NCBI RefSeq assembly: GCF_001639725.1
Contig: NZ_LTAW01000008.1
Location: 1-64,000, forward strand
Origin: Marinomonas atlantica
GTDB taxonomy: Bacteria > Pseudomonadota > Gammaproteobacteria > Pseudomonadales > Marinomonadaceae
Length of the DNA stretch: 64,000 nt
Reading direction: 5' to 3'
In this document: positions 16,922-25,372 of the stretch, one piece after another
How the letters are laid out: the number at the start of each line of letters is the position of its first letter
Position numbering within the stretch: position 1 is the first letter of the stretch
Position numbers and translations under genes: made by a program
Notes under the pieces: generated by a model
Databases searched by the model: none
What the model saw: only the letters and a program-made list of their open reading frames with translations
What the model was told of the DNA's origin: nothing

Positions 16922-17620
16922 TTAGCTGTCGCCAGCTTCAAATAGGCCTTTGAGGCCTTGTTCGTTAAGTATTAATAATCGAGTTGTACCATCACGTTTG
17001 ACTATGGCTTCCGCTTGTAATGTTTGAAATACACGGGTCACGGTTTCACGGCTGAGGTTTAGCATGATACCAAGCTCTTGGTGGGTCGGCGGGTTGGCGA
17101 TGACTCCGTCTTTTCGATTATTAGGGTCTTGCTCTTCCAACATCATCCACAGTTGACCACACACCCTTGCTACGGTGCTGGAAAGACCTAATAAGGCCCT
17201 TTGAGCGGACAGTTTACGTACTCGCGTTGCCATGCGGGTAAAGAGGCTTTCAACCAGTTGGTGACTGCTTTGCAGAGCCGATCGTACCGCGCTTGCTGGC
17301 ATAAAAATCACTTGGGATTTGGACAGTGCGATAACGCTTTCTGGTTGTCCTTGCTGATCAAACAAACCCAGCTCACCACAAAAGTCTCCTGGCTCAATAA
17401 AGTATAAGCCCACTTCTCGGCCATCCAAGGTAAAATCAACACCTTGGAGACGCCCTTCAAACAAGAAACATAGGTTTTCAGACACAGCCCCACCATTTAC
17501 GACAACAGCCCTGCGGCTGACGTTCTTTAGTGTCGATTGCTGCGCCAGTTGTTCTAGGGTGCTATCGGGTAATGCGGACAGCATTGAAAAGCGTTTAAGT
17601 AACTCTATGGTTACTGCCAT
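16922..17620 (-). CDS. Crp/Fnr-family transcriptional regulator
   Basis: The 232-residue protein has an N-terminal cyclic-nucleotide-binding-like beta barrel (PGDFCGELGLF at residues 77-87), a dimerisation helix (~115-140) and a C-terminal winged helix-turn-helix (PTHQELGIMLNLSRETVTRVFQTL, ~178-201). The recognition helix SRETVTR is very close to that of E. coli CRP (SRETVGR), so binding to TGTGA-N6-TCACA sites is plausible, and two such sites are in this window. In the ligand pocket the phosphate-contacting Arg-Ser of CRP aligns with Glu94-Ser95, so canonical cAMP binding is doubtful. There is no Fnr-type cysteine cluster at the N-terminus. The gene is divergent from the FecR-cyclase module. 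Confidence 0.88.
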   Translation of the reverse strand: MAVTIELLKRFSMLSALPDSTLEQLAQQSTLKNVSRRAVVVNGGAVSENLCFLFEGRLQGVDFTLDGREVGLYFIEPGDFCGELGLFDQQGQPESVIALSKSQVIFMPASAVRSALQSSHQLVESLFTRMATRVRKLSAQRALLGLSSTVARVCGQLWMMLEEQDPNNRKDGVIANPPTHQELGIMLNLSRETVTRVFQTLQAEAIVKRDGTTRLLILNEQGLKGLFEAGDS

Positions 17621-17868
17621 AAGCCCCTATCCGCATCTTTATTGTTATGTCGAGTGGTGATCACAAATACTGTTTACTTATTTTAAATTAGCCAAGCGGC
17701 CTATACTTTGTAAGTGATATTTCTTAACTGTTCATTAAAACTGATTTCTTATCCACAATCCACAGGGGCGGAATCTTTTTGCCCACAGCTACAATAAAAT
17801 TGCACACTTGGGGATAACTTTTCACCGTTAATTACTGACCTTAGAAAAGCGTTTCGAAGCTTGTTATG

Positions 17869-17884
17869 TGTGATTGCAATCACT
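17869..17884. promoter_or_regulatory. CRP-type operator TGTGA-N6-TCACT
   Basis: TGTGATTGCAATCACT matches the CRP core at nine of ten half-site positions, and the central 14 bases are a perfect palindrome. It lies just upstream of the -35 element of the FecR operon promoter, with its centre about 48 bases before the predicted transcription start. Confidence 0.65.
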
Positions 17885-17889
17885 TCTGT

Positions 17890-17918
17890 TTGACCTAAGA
17901 CGCGTATTATTAATAATA
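17890..17918 (+). promoter_or_regulatory. Sigma-70-type promoter of the FecR-cyclase operon
   Basis: TTGACC (17890-17895) and AATAAT (17913-17918) each match five of six consensus bases, and the spacer is exactly 17 bases. The predicted start near 17925 gives a ~55-base leader before the ATG at 17979. Confidence 0.6.
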
Positions 17919-17978
17919 ACTTCAACTATGCTTCTTTTTGAGTCTCTTTTTTAAGACGGCTCGAGGCGGATAATAATC

Positions 17979-19340
17979 ATGCTTTTGCCAAACGTACGAC
18001 AATCTTTCAAGTTTTATGCCAACGTCTGTTTAGGTGGTTTGGCTTTACTGTCTGCCTCTGTGCACGCGGCACCAGAGAACGATGCAGGGGAAGTAACGTT
18101 TTTATTAGGTAAGGCATATATTAATGGCTCTACGCCTGTGGCTGTTGGCAGTAAGATTGGCTCTGGTGATGTTATTCAAACACTGGGCAATGGTCACGTT
18201 CACATTCGTTTTGTTGATAATGGTCTTGTCAGTGTACGCCCAGAAAGTCGCTTAGCAATTGAACACTATGAATACAATACAGCACACCCGAATGAGTCGG
18301 TCATAAAGTTTAGCTTGGATGAAGGTGTGATGCGTTCAATTTCTGGAGAAGGCGCTAAAGCGGCCAGAGATAAGTTTCGTCTAAACACTCCCATTGCAGC
18401 GATTGGCGTTCGCGGTACAGATTTCGTTGTTAAATCCTCTAATGATTTACTTCAGGCAGTCGTTAATGAAGGGGCGATCATCGTTGCACCTTATTCAAAT
18501 GATTGCCAAGCGGCATCTGTGGGTCCGTGTCATTCCAATTTCGTTGAGCTAGACAGCGATGCACAACAGTTATTGGAATTTAGCTCTCTTTACAGTGCAC
18601 CACGATTGCTACCGCTTTCTGCTGGTGTGCCTTCTGTTGAGATTGATAGCTCTAAAATACAATCTCGCCCAGCTCGTAAATCATCAACAGACTCTGACGA
18701 GTCGAACCAAGATGATCTGCTGCCAAACACGGATGATTCGTCAAAAGATAATCGTTTGGTAAATGATAGCAATGCAGACTCTTTTATTAATACCACTTAC
18801 CCCACTATTGATGAGCCAGCTTCTCTAGACAGCAATAAGTTAGTGTGGGGCCGCTATTCTGGACCTAAAACCACTGACCGTGTTGTATACACATATAACG
18901 AAGCCAAAGAAGGTCGTGCGGACCCCATTTCGTCCCACTCTTCCATTTCAGATTTGGTTTTATTCCGCTCACCGTCTGAACGCAATCGTATTGATGGTTC
19001 ATTAGGAAATGTCTCATTTAACTTACTATCTTCTCAAGCAACGCTGAATAATAACGGGCAATTGTCCGTTGCTTCAGTTGCTTCAACAAGCCGTTTAGAT
19101 ATTGATTTCACTGATCGTGAGTTTGTCACGGAGGTAACGGTTATCTCTAGTATTGCTCCAAAGATTACCGTTTCAGGTAGTGGTGCAATCAGTGATGATG
19201 GCTTTTTTAACTTTGTTTCAAGTGATACAGCGATTCATGGTGCATCATCAATGGAAGGTGATGTGAGTAGTTTTATGTTTTACAAGGATGTGAATGTAGA
19301 CACCTCAGTTGAAGGTGTCACTTATTGGCATGCAGAATAA
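17979..19340 (+). CDS. FecR-domain periplasmic protein
   Basis: The 453-residue secreted protein has a signal peptide (about residues 1-31, ending SASVHAA). A FecR-type domain follows at ~37-170, with GEVTFLLGKAYING, GDVIQTLGNGHVHIRFVDNGLVSVRPES and the FRLNTPIAAIGVRGTDFVV core. An acidic, serine-rich linker around 220-260 precedes a beta-rich C-terminal half of unknown fold. FecR domains act as periplasmic sensors or scaffold modules. This one has no membrane anchor beyond the signal peptide and no sigma factor next to it, so it is not a classical FecI/FecR pair. Ribosome binding site GAGGCGGA lies 8 bases before the ATG. It is followed after 9 bases by the CHASE2-cyclase gene. Confidence 0.85.
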   Translation: MLLPNVRQSFKFYANVCLGGLALLSASVHAAPENDAGEVTFLLGKAYINGSTPVAVGSKIGSGDVIQTLGNGHVHIRFVDNGLVSVRPESRLAIEHYEYNTAHPNESVIKFSLDEGVMRSISGEGAKAARDKFRLNTPIAAIGVRGTDFVVKSSNDLLQAVVNEGAIIVAPYSNDCQAASVGPCHSNFVELDSDAQQLLEFSSLYSAPRLLPLSAGVPSVEIDSSKIQSRPARKSSTDSDESNQDDLLPNTDDSSKDNRLVNDSNADSFINTTYPTIDEPASLDSNKLVWGRYSGPKTTDRVVYTYNEAKEGRADPISSHSSISDLVLFRSPSERNRIDGSLGNVSFNLLSSQATLNNNGQLSVASVASTSRLDIDFTDREFVTEVTVISSIAPKITVSGSGAISDDGFFNFVSSDTAIHGASSMEGDVSSFMFYKDVNVDTSVEGVTYWHAE

Positions 19341-19349
19341 GTAGTTTTC

Positions 19350-21326
19350 ATGAAATCTCTGTTTAACCGTTCCCACATCCAACAACAACCCCCTAGTAGA
19401 TGGTCCTTTTTACTTGGACTGCTTGCCATGGCGTTTGCGTTGATGGCTCTGCTTGTCTTCGTTTTCCCTTCGATGAAATATCAGTACGAAGAAAAAATGG
19501 GGGGATTAATTTGGTCTTTGCTTCCCGAACAAGACCGAGAAGAGCGCATTACTATTGTGGCGATTGATGAAACCAGCTTAGCTGACATTGGGCCTTGGCC
19601 TTGGCCTCGTGAAACCATGGCGGAGCTGTCCAACAAGCTTGCTGCGTATGGTAGTTCATTACAGTTATTTGATGTCGTATTCCCTGAGTCTAAAGTAGGC
19701 GATGATGTTTTAGCCAGTGCTCTAGCACGTAACAATGGTGTACTGGCTCAAGTGCCTATTTTTGACCCTCAATCTTCTTTACGAAGCGGTCAGCTTAATG
19801 GCGATGTGGCGACAACTCGCTGTCAGTTTCCTATACCAAACGCCAATAGCTACCTTGGTAATACGCCTACCCTTGCGCAAACGCGCGTGGGCCATATCAC
19901 ACCGATTGTTGATAATGATGGCATGATCCGTAAACAACCGCCTTTAGTCTGTATTGAAGGCCGTGTGTACCCCTCATTAGCCTTACAAGGTTTATTAAGC
20001 AGCCTTGCGAGTGATCATCCAACGGTTTCAGTACGTAAACAACAAGGCCAGATGTCTTCTAAATGGCATGTTGCGATTGACTCGTACTTTGGTTTATCTA
20101 TTCCTATCGATGAACAGGGTAATATGCGTTTGTCCTACCGCCAAAGCCCAGACAGTTTTCAAGTTGTGTCTGCGGCAAATGTATTTAATGGCTCTGCACC
20201 AGCGGCCTTGCTTGAGAATACTTGGGTTTTAATCGGCGCAACGGCGTTTGGTTTAGGTGACGTTGTACCAACACCCCATAGTGGCATGACACCAGGCATT
20301 GAGCTGCAAGCTCGATTCTTAAGCAATTTATTGGATGGCCGAACACCTTATACCCCTGCTTATGCTGATTATTTACTTTGGTTCGAGGGGCTGTTTTTTG
20401 CTGGGTTATTATTGTTACTGGCGCGAACTCAAGCAAAATTTTCTGCTTATGCTTTGCCCATCGCAACTCTTGCACTACCGATATCAGCTTGGGCATTGCA
20501 CAGCTATTTATTAAGCTTTGACATTTGGCTAGGCTGGTTCAATGTCGCATTATTTTCCGTACTTTCAGGTGCTTTATTCGTGCTTGCTGATCATCAGTTA
20601 TTACGCCACCAGCATCTACGAGTATTTAGTCATTTAAGTAGTTATCTTCCCAAGCCTGTGGCTCAAGGTTTACTTCATACTCGTCCTTCTAGTGCAATCG
20701 AAGCTAAGCGCCACGATCTAGTTTTAATGTGTGCTGATCTGCGAAACTTTTCTGCCTACGAAGAAAGCCGACCACCGGAAGAAGCCGCAGCTTTGCTGCA
20801 TTACTTTTTCACAGAAGCTTCTGGTGTAATCGAGTCATTTGGCGGGCAAGTCGAAGAATACAAAGGCGACTCTATTTTAGCGAGTTGGCATACCGCACAA
20901 TTTAATGATGCAAGCAATCGAGCAATTGATGCAGCCAATGCACTGCAAGATAGAATGGCGAGTATTTTACCAGAGCGACCACCTAAAGGACTTGAGCCGC
21001 TCGCTCTAGGTATTGGTATTGAGCGTGGTGCGACTTTGGTGGGGTCAATCGGGCCTGCTCACCGTCGCCACCATACTCTGTTGGGGGATACGGTGACCAT
21101 TGTATTGCGCATTCAAGAACTTACCCAGGATCTAGCGCAACCTATTTTGGTAGGTGAATGTTCCGCTCGGGACTTGCATGGCGATAGCCTAGAGTCTCAG
21201 GGTTCCTTCTTACTTGATGGTTTAACAACACCTCATGTACTATTCGCGCCGAAGTCACATCGTATTGATCCGCTTGTTGATCGTGAACACAATCGAGTTG
21301 TGCCGCTTAGACAAAGCCATTCATAA
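19350..21326 (+). CDS. CHASE2-domain class III nucleotide cyclase with altered active site
   Basis: The 658-residue inner-membrane receptor has a membrane helix (~20-40), a periplasmic CHASE2 domain (~45-335; VAIDETSLADIGPWPWPR, IELQARFLSNLLDG), three further helices (~343-412) and a cytoplasmic class III cyclase domain (~455-610). Metal-binding aspartates are present: Asp463 (CADLRNFS) and Asp507 (KGDSILASW). The position that is Lys in adenylate cyclases and Glu in guanylate cyclases is Glu503 (EYKGD), and the second specificity position is Thr576 (TLLGD). The transition-state Asn is replaced by Thr583 (GDTVTIVLR), while Arg587 is kept. Activity and product (cAMP, cGMP or none) are therefore open. 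The FecR and barrel proteins on either side are plausible partners of the CHASE2 sensor. Confidence 0.88.
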   Translation: MKSLFNRSHIQQQPPSRWSFLLGLLAMAFALMALLVFVFPSMKYQYEEKMGGLIWSLLPEQDREERITIVAIDETSLADIGPWPWPRETMAELSNKLAAYGSSLQLFDVVFPESKVGDDVLASALARNNGVLAQVPIFDPQSSLRSGQLNGDVATTRCQFPIPNANSYLGNTPTLAQTRVGHITPIVDNDGMIRKQPPLVCIEGRVYPSLALQGLLSSLASDHPTVSVRKQQGQMSSKWHVAIDSYFGLSIPIDEQGNMRLSYRQSPDSFQVVSAANVFNGSAPAALLENTWVLIGATAFGLGDVVPTPHSGMTPGIELQARFLSNLLDGRTPYTPAYADYLLWFEGLFFAGLLLLLARTQAKFSAYALPIATLALPISAWALHSYLLSFDIWLGWFNVALFSVLSGALFVLADHQLLRHQHLRVFSHLSSYLPKPVAQGLLHTRPSSAIEAKRHDLVLMCADLRNFSAYEESRPPEEAAALLHYFFTEASGVIESFGGQVEEYKGDSILASWHTAQFNDASNRAIDAANALQDRMASILPERPPKGLEPLALGIGIERGATLVGSIGPAHRRHHTLLGDTVTIVLRIQELTQDLAQPILVGECSARDLHGDSLESQGSFLLDGLTTPHVLFAPKSHRIDPLVDREHNRVVPLRQSHS

Positions 21327-21389
21327 TTTTGTACTGTATACTGTGTCTTAGCTTTATGAACTACCCATGGATTAGGAACGGCTTTTTTG

Positions 21390-22703
21390 ATGATTCGTTA
21401 CAGCCCTTTGTTGGCCGTTTTTGCCGCACTTACAATTACTCCCTCTAGTTATGCTCAGGACGAGCGTAACCAGTGTTTTTTGCCTGATAACATTCCTGCA
21501 CAACCATCGCTGGATACTTGGCTAACGTTGCGACCATTATTGGCAAAGCAGCTCGATAACTGCTTACACAGCAGTGAGTACTTTGCGCTTTATGGGGCGT
21601 CCCTTCTGTACACTGGCGATACCTCTAAAGCAGTTGAAATGCTTGAACGATCATTGTTAATCAACCCTGATAACGGCTCAGCGCGTATTGATTACGCACA
21701 AGCTTTGTTTCAAAGTGACCAGCTTATTTCGGCGCTTCAGGTGAATGAAGAGTTACTGAGAGAACAAGATATTCCAGCGCCATTGTATGCGTATCTTGAA
21801 AAACGTCATCAGGCTTGGAGCGAGTATCTACACTATTGGCAGACTCAATTTACCTATCTCTACGGGCATAGTAGCAATTTAAACAACGCGACTCATGTCG
21901 AGACTCTCTATTTGACACGTCTGGGGCAGCGCTTTCCTGCTAACTTAACACCTGATTTTTTAGCTCAGTCTGGCCATTACCATTACATCAGCGTGCTGTC
22001 TCAGTACTACGGTTTGAAACCAGACGGTACTGATATGCTCAGTTTCTCTCTCAATACGCGTGAGAGTAAATTGAACCAATCAGATACCGATGAATTTAAG
22101 CTGACCTATGAGCGTGATTTTGAGTACTTGCACCAACGTAACCGCTGGGCAATTGGACTGGAACACTTACGTTTAGGTGATAAAGGCTTATACTCTGCTC
22201 TTGAAGGCAAACTGACAATATACCCTCGCTCTGAGACACGCTCTTACATCGAGTTTGAAGGGCGCTATGTTGATTTCACAGGCCAGAGCCTACTTGATGA
22301 AATGTCTTTGATGGTGCGCCCCGGTGTTTCTATCAGCAACGCTGGACATCGAGTAGGGTTTGAACTTGGCTTAGGGCTAAACAACGAGATAGATGATCGC
22401 TCCGGTGGTAATCGTTCACAGCAGGAGGCAAGTGTCTATTACGACGTGACGCTGTTTGGTGGACGTTTATCTTCACGCATCGGTTATATTAAAACACGTG
22501 ATAAAGAAGGCTATAGCCCTTTATTTGAGGCGAATACGAGGCGAGAGACTCAATCTGTTGCTGGCACGCTTCAGTACTTTTATCCTGTCAATCAAGACTG
22601 GCTGATGCACGGTAGCTACTATTACCGCGATCAAGAAAGTAATATTTCTCTGTTCAAGACTAAAACCGAAAGCTTTGATGTGGGCTTTACTTACCGCTTC
22701 TAA
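21390..22703 (+). CDS. TPR-containing outer-membrane beta-barrel protein
   Basis: The 437-residue protein has a signal peptide ending SSYAQ, a TPR-like region (~50-140; YGASLLYTGDTSKAVEMLER, ARIDYAQALFQSDQ) and a C-terminal ~280-residue beta-rich part of alternating strands. It terminates in FDVGFTYRF, whose final Phe is the BAM recognition residue. The layout resembles Slam (DUF560) surface-lipoprotein translocators, but I cannot confirm that family by eye. It follows the cyclase gene by ~60 bases and is likely the last gene of the operon. ATG at 21390 is chosen over an in-frame TTG one codon earlier; AGGAA lies upstream. Role unknown: an outer-membrane component of the FecR-CHASE2 module. 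Confidence 0.75.
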   Translation: MIRYSPLLAVFAALTITPSSYAQDERNQCFLPDNIPAQPSLDTWLTLRPLLAKQLDNCLHSSEYFALYGASLLYTGDTSKAVEMLERSLLINPDNGSARIDYAQALFQSDQLISALQVNEELLREQDIPAPLYAYLEKRHQAWSEYLHYWQTQFTYLYGHSSNLNNATHVETLYLTRLGQRFPANLTPDFLAQSGHYHYISVLSQYYGLKPDGTDMLSFSLNTRESKLNQSDTDEFKLTYERDFEYLHQRNRWAIGLEHLRLGDKGLYSALEGKLTIYPRSETRSYIEFEGRYVDFTGQSLLDEMSLMVRPGVSISNAGHRVGFELGLGLNNEIDDRSGGNRSQQEASVYYDVTLFGGRLSSRIGYIKTRDKEGYSPLFEANTRRETQSVAGTLQYFYPVNQDWLMHGSYYYRDQESNISLFKTKTESFDVGFTYRF

Positions 22704-22718
22704 CCTGTTCCTAGACGC

Positions 22719-23351
22719 CTACTCGCGCAGTTCTACTCGACGGTTGATCACACGACCTAATGCGCTGTTACTATCGGCTTTTGGTGCACTGGCGCCTTTG
22801 GACATCAACACTAGGTCGTAGGGTGCTGCATCACGCTCTTTGATGTAATCGGCTACTGCTTGAGCACGCTTTGCACCTAACTCAAATGCGGCTTTACGAT
22901 CCACTTCCAAAAAGTCTGCGTGACCTTCGATAATCAAATGTGTCGAGCGACGTAGACGCGGTAAAAGCTTATACAGTGTGTAGCGAGACTTTTCTGTTAG
23001 CTCAGCACTGCCCTTTTCAAATTGTAGTTGAGCAAGCTGCCCATCTACAGCTTTGCTGTCTGTTCCAAGTGATATGAAATAGCCTACACAGTGACTGTCG
23101 ATGTAACCGTGCTGTTGGACTTGCTCATTCACTACCTCAAGGCTTGGTTCTTCATGGGTAGATCCTGCTATAACTGCGTGGCCGTTCTGACTCAAGTAAA
23201 CCGTACTGGACGGCCCCACCGTTACCGTATGCTGAAACTCTACTGTGTCACCATGACAGTAATAATCCATAACATTGGCGTCGGTCTGCGTCTGAGCGTT
23301 TACATGCGTTGTAAACGCCATAGCAGTGGCGATCAATAAGGTAGATTTCAT
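22719..23351 (-). CDS. OmpA-domain protein at the end of the Tad locus
   Basis: The 210-residue periplasmic protein has a signal peptide (MKSTLLIATAMAFTTHVNA) and a C-terminal OmpA-type peptidoglycan-binding domain (~110-208; FEKGSAELTEKSRYTLYKLL, LIIEGHADFLEVDRKAAFELGAKRAQAV, INRRVEL). The N-terminal ~90 residues contain two cysteines and no known domain. It lies 50 bases after tadG on the same strand and converges on the barrel gene with a 15-base gap. The usual role of such domains is to tether a complex to the cell wall, here probably the Tad machine. Confidence 0.82.
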   Translation of the reverse strand: MKSTLLIATAMAFTTHVNAQTQTDANVMDYYCHGDTVEFQHTVTVGPSSTVYLSQNGHAVIAGSTHEEPSLEVVNEQVQQHGYIDSHCVGYFISLGTDSKAVDGQLAQLQFEKGSAELTEKSRYTLYKLLPRLRRSTHLIIEGHADFLEVDRKAAFELGAKRAQAVADYIKERDAAPYDLVLMSKGASAPKADSNSALGRVINRRVELRE

Positions 23352-23401
23352 ACTTCTGTATCCTTGATTCCATTATCACTGTGGATCACGTGTTAGCATT
23401 A

Positions 23402-24796
23402 TTATTGCACTAAACGACCGACGCCGTTAGGGCTAAAGTTTAGCAATTGGTCTATCAGTTCATCGTTTGCTGCAGAGTCTTTAGGGCTATAGTTATATTG
23501 TCGGCTTGCTCCGATACAACGGCGCATATCAGCACCACTAACGTTATCGTAATCGAAGCCAATAATAGCCAGTTCGATCTCTACAGATTGGTTTGTAAAA
23601 TGTTGCTGAATACGACGACATAGACCTTGGTCAACCAGCTTTTGAGCCACTGCTGGTGCTTGCTCTATACCATCCGTAAGCAAAATGATAAGCCTCTTAG
23701 GGTTAGTGCCTTGATCGGCAAGCCGTGCACCGCCGATTAACCCTGTGTAACTGGCCCCCTTAATATCAGACTTTCCTTTGACTACTTTGAAGCCTGACTT
23801 GCCTTTGCCGGAAGCTGCATTATATATTTTTGGAAAGTCCGATGTTAACTCGATGGTGTCCATTACAGAATGTCGGTGACCTGAAATTTTTATTTTATCA
23901 ATTTTGCTACCTTTATCACGGTAGCTCAGATCAAACAGGCTAACAGGGGTAAGCGTGTTGGAAAATAGTTTATCCAAGGTGCTGTCAACATTGATCTTAG
24001 AAGCGTTAAATAGAGAAGATTCATCTATCGAGTCTAAACAATTTTCAATATCGTCCATTTTTGAACCCCTAGAACTTTTTCTTGAACAGGCGCTTTTGGC
24101 GTGCCCCGTTTCATCGAAACTCATATAATGATCTAAACGCCATCGTTCATTGGCACCATCATCTTCGAACTTTGATACATAGTGATCAAAACCAATCAAT
24201 GCTAACTGATTCGGTAGCTCAGACTCGGCCAATTTACTAGCAATACTTTGCACCGCTTCTTCTAGCTTATCTATTTTTTGATTTTTTTTGAAATTGTGAG
24301 ATGAGTCAGTCATGGTCGAAGCATAATTTGCGACCAAGATAACATCCATCGGTGTGGACTGATCTTGACGTACTGTCACGCTGTCAGAAAAACTGAATGT
24401 GTCACCAAAATTGGCAATCTGTGCGCTAGGAAACCAAGTATTCTCAGTAACTTGAGCCGTTATCGTAAACTCTTTAATCGATGTTTCAGAAGACTCATCC
24501 ACAACACATACAATACTACTTCCCTCACGCACTGCAGGAACCTGAAATGATTGCGCTTGAGGAAAGTAAGCACCAACAAAGCCCTGAGTAATAGCATAGC
24601 ACTCGTCATTGGTTACATTCTGTTGAGCCGACACAGCAATAGCTGCTGATTCGGCAGCATCTTTAAGGCGAGCACTGCTTTGCAGTACACGAGCACCCTC
24701 TACTCCCCAGACGAAGATTGCGAATAGCGCAGGAAAGATAAGAATAAAAAGTAAGGCGGCACTGCCTTTTTGTTTTGATTGAGCGAAGTATTTCAT
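23402..24796 (-). CDS. tadG: TadG-like pseudopilin with VWA domain
   Basis: The 464-residue protein starts with a short basic leader and a hydrophobic helix (QKGSAALLFILIFPALFAIF) of the TadE/G type. The Glu at position +5 after the putative Gly-Ser cleavage site is missing, as is common for TadG. A von Willebrand A-like domain occupies ~150-455 (PMDVILVANYASTMTD, then LIILLTDGIEQAP). The metal-site motif DxSxS is degenerate (NYAST), so metal-dependent adhesion is uncertain. It is the last of the tad core genes, 3 bases after tadF. In other Tad systems TadG is needed for pilus assembly or adhesion. Confidence 0.85.
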   Translation of the reverse strand: MKYFAQSKQKGSAALLFILIFPALFAIFVWGVEGARVLQSSARLKDAAESAAIAVSAQQNVTNDECYAITQGFVGAYFPQAQSFQVPAVREGSSIVCVVDESSETSIKEFTITAQVTENTWFPSAQIANFGDTFSFSDSVTVRQDQSTPMDVILVANYASTMTDSSHNFKKNQKIDKLEEAVQSIASKLAESELPNQLALIGFDHYVSKFEDDGANERWRLDHYMSFDETGHAKSACSRKSSRGSKMDDIENCLDSIDESSLFNASKINVDSTLDKLFSNTLTPVSLFDLSYRDKGSKIDKIKISGHRHSVMDTIELTSDFPKIYNAASGKGKSGFKVVKGKSDIKGASYTGLIGGARLADQGTNPKRLIILLTDGIEQAPAVAQKLVDQGLCRRIQQHFTNQSVEIELAIIGFDYDNVSGADMRRCIGASRQYNYSPKDSAANDELIDQLLNFSPNGVGRLVQ

Positions 24797-24799
24797 ACG

Positions 24800-25372
24800 T
24801 TATCGCCCTACTGAAACAGCATTGCTGCTGACAATGCCATAGTCTCGTCCCACCAAGGCACCAAACCAGTTAACCGTTTGGTAGCATACGGTGACTCGAT
24901 ATAGGCTTACTTGCTGACCTTGAGAAGACACGACGCTCAACGAACCATCTAACGCGGTCGTGGGCACACATTCAATGCCTTCATCTTGCGAGTTCTGCTG
25001 AGTAATTAGAGTTAGGGGATCACCATCGGCATTAAACGTTTGCACCTCTAGAGCCATGCCAAAGCGGTCTGCACTAAAGCTCCCTAAGGTTCGGTCTAGT
25101 GAGTTCTGTACGATATCTGTCAGGCTCTCAAACTGGGCTGTATTCGTTGTTTGGAAATCAACACCTTCGAATAATGCTCCTCGCTCCTTGATAATAGTCA
25201 CGGCAGAGTAGGCCAGTCTATCCAACTTACCTTTGGTGGAGAGACGAATCACTGTATCGCCACAAAACGCAAGCACCATGGCAAGCGCGGTCGCCATCAC
25301 GGCAAACTCAACGACAAACGTCCCAATCTGTTTTTTACGTTTTATAAAGGAGCGAGATTGAAAAGCCATCAT
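24800..25372 (-). CDS. tadF: TadF-like minor pseudopilin
   Basis: The 190-residue protein has a prepilin-type N-terminus. A basic leader precedes KKQIGTFVVEFAVMATALAMVL, with a predicted Gly-Thr cleavage and the conserved Glu at +5, followed by a ~160-residue periplasmic domain containing a few cysteines. It is processed by the TadV peptidase in characterised systems. The ATG overlaps the tadE stop by 4 bases and tadG follows after 3 bases. Confidence 0.85.
   Translation of the reverse strand: MMAFQSRSFIKRKKQIGTFVVEFAVMATALAMVLAFCGDTVIRLSTKGKLDRLAYSAVTIIKERGALFEGVDFQTTNTAQFESLTDIVQNSLDRTLGSFSADRFGMALEVQTFNADGDPLTLITQQNSQDEGIECVPTTALDGSLSVVSSQGQQVSLYRVTVCYQTVNWFGALVGRDYGIVSSNAVSVGR

Larger units (their letters stand above)
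17621..17978. promoter_or_regulatory. Divergent control region between Crp-family gene and FecR-cyclase operon
   Basis: This 358-base AT-rich region has no gene. It contains a CRP-type palindrome (17869-17884) followed by a good sigma-70 promoter (17890-17918) reading toward the FecR gene. The minus-strand promoter of the regulator must also be here but I could not place it confidently. Confidence 0.6.

Noticed and set aside
17979-19340. FecI/FecR iron-signalling system
   Set aside because: There is no ECF sigma factor or TonB receptor next to the FecR protein, and the protein has a signal peptide instead of the cytoplasmic anti-sigma segment.
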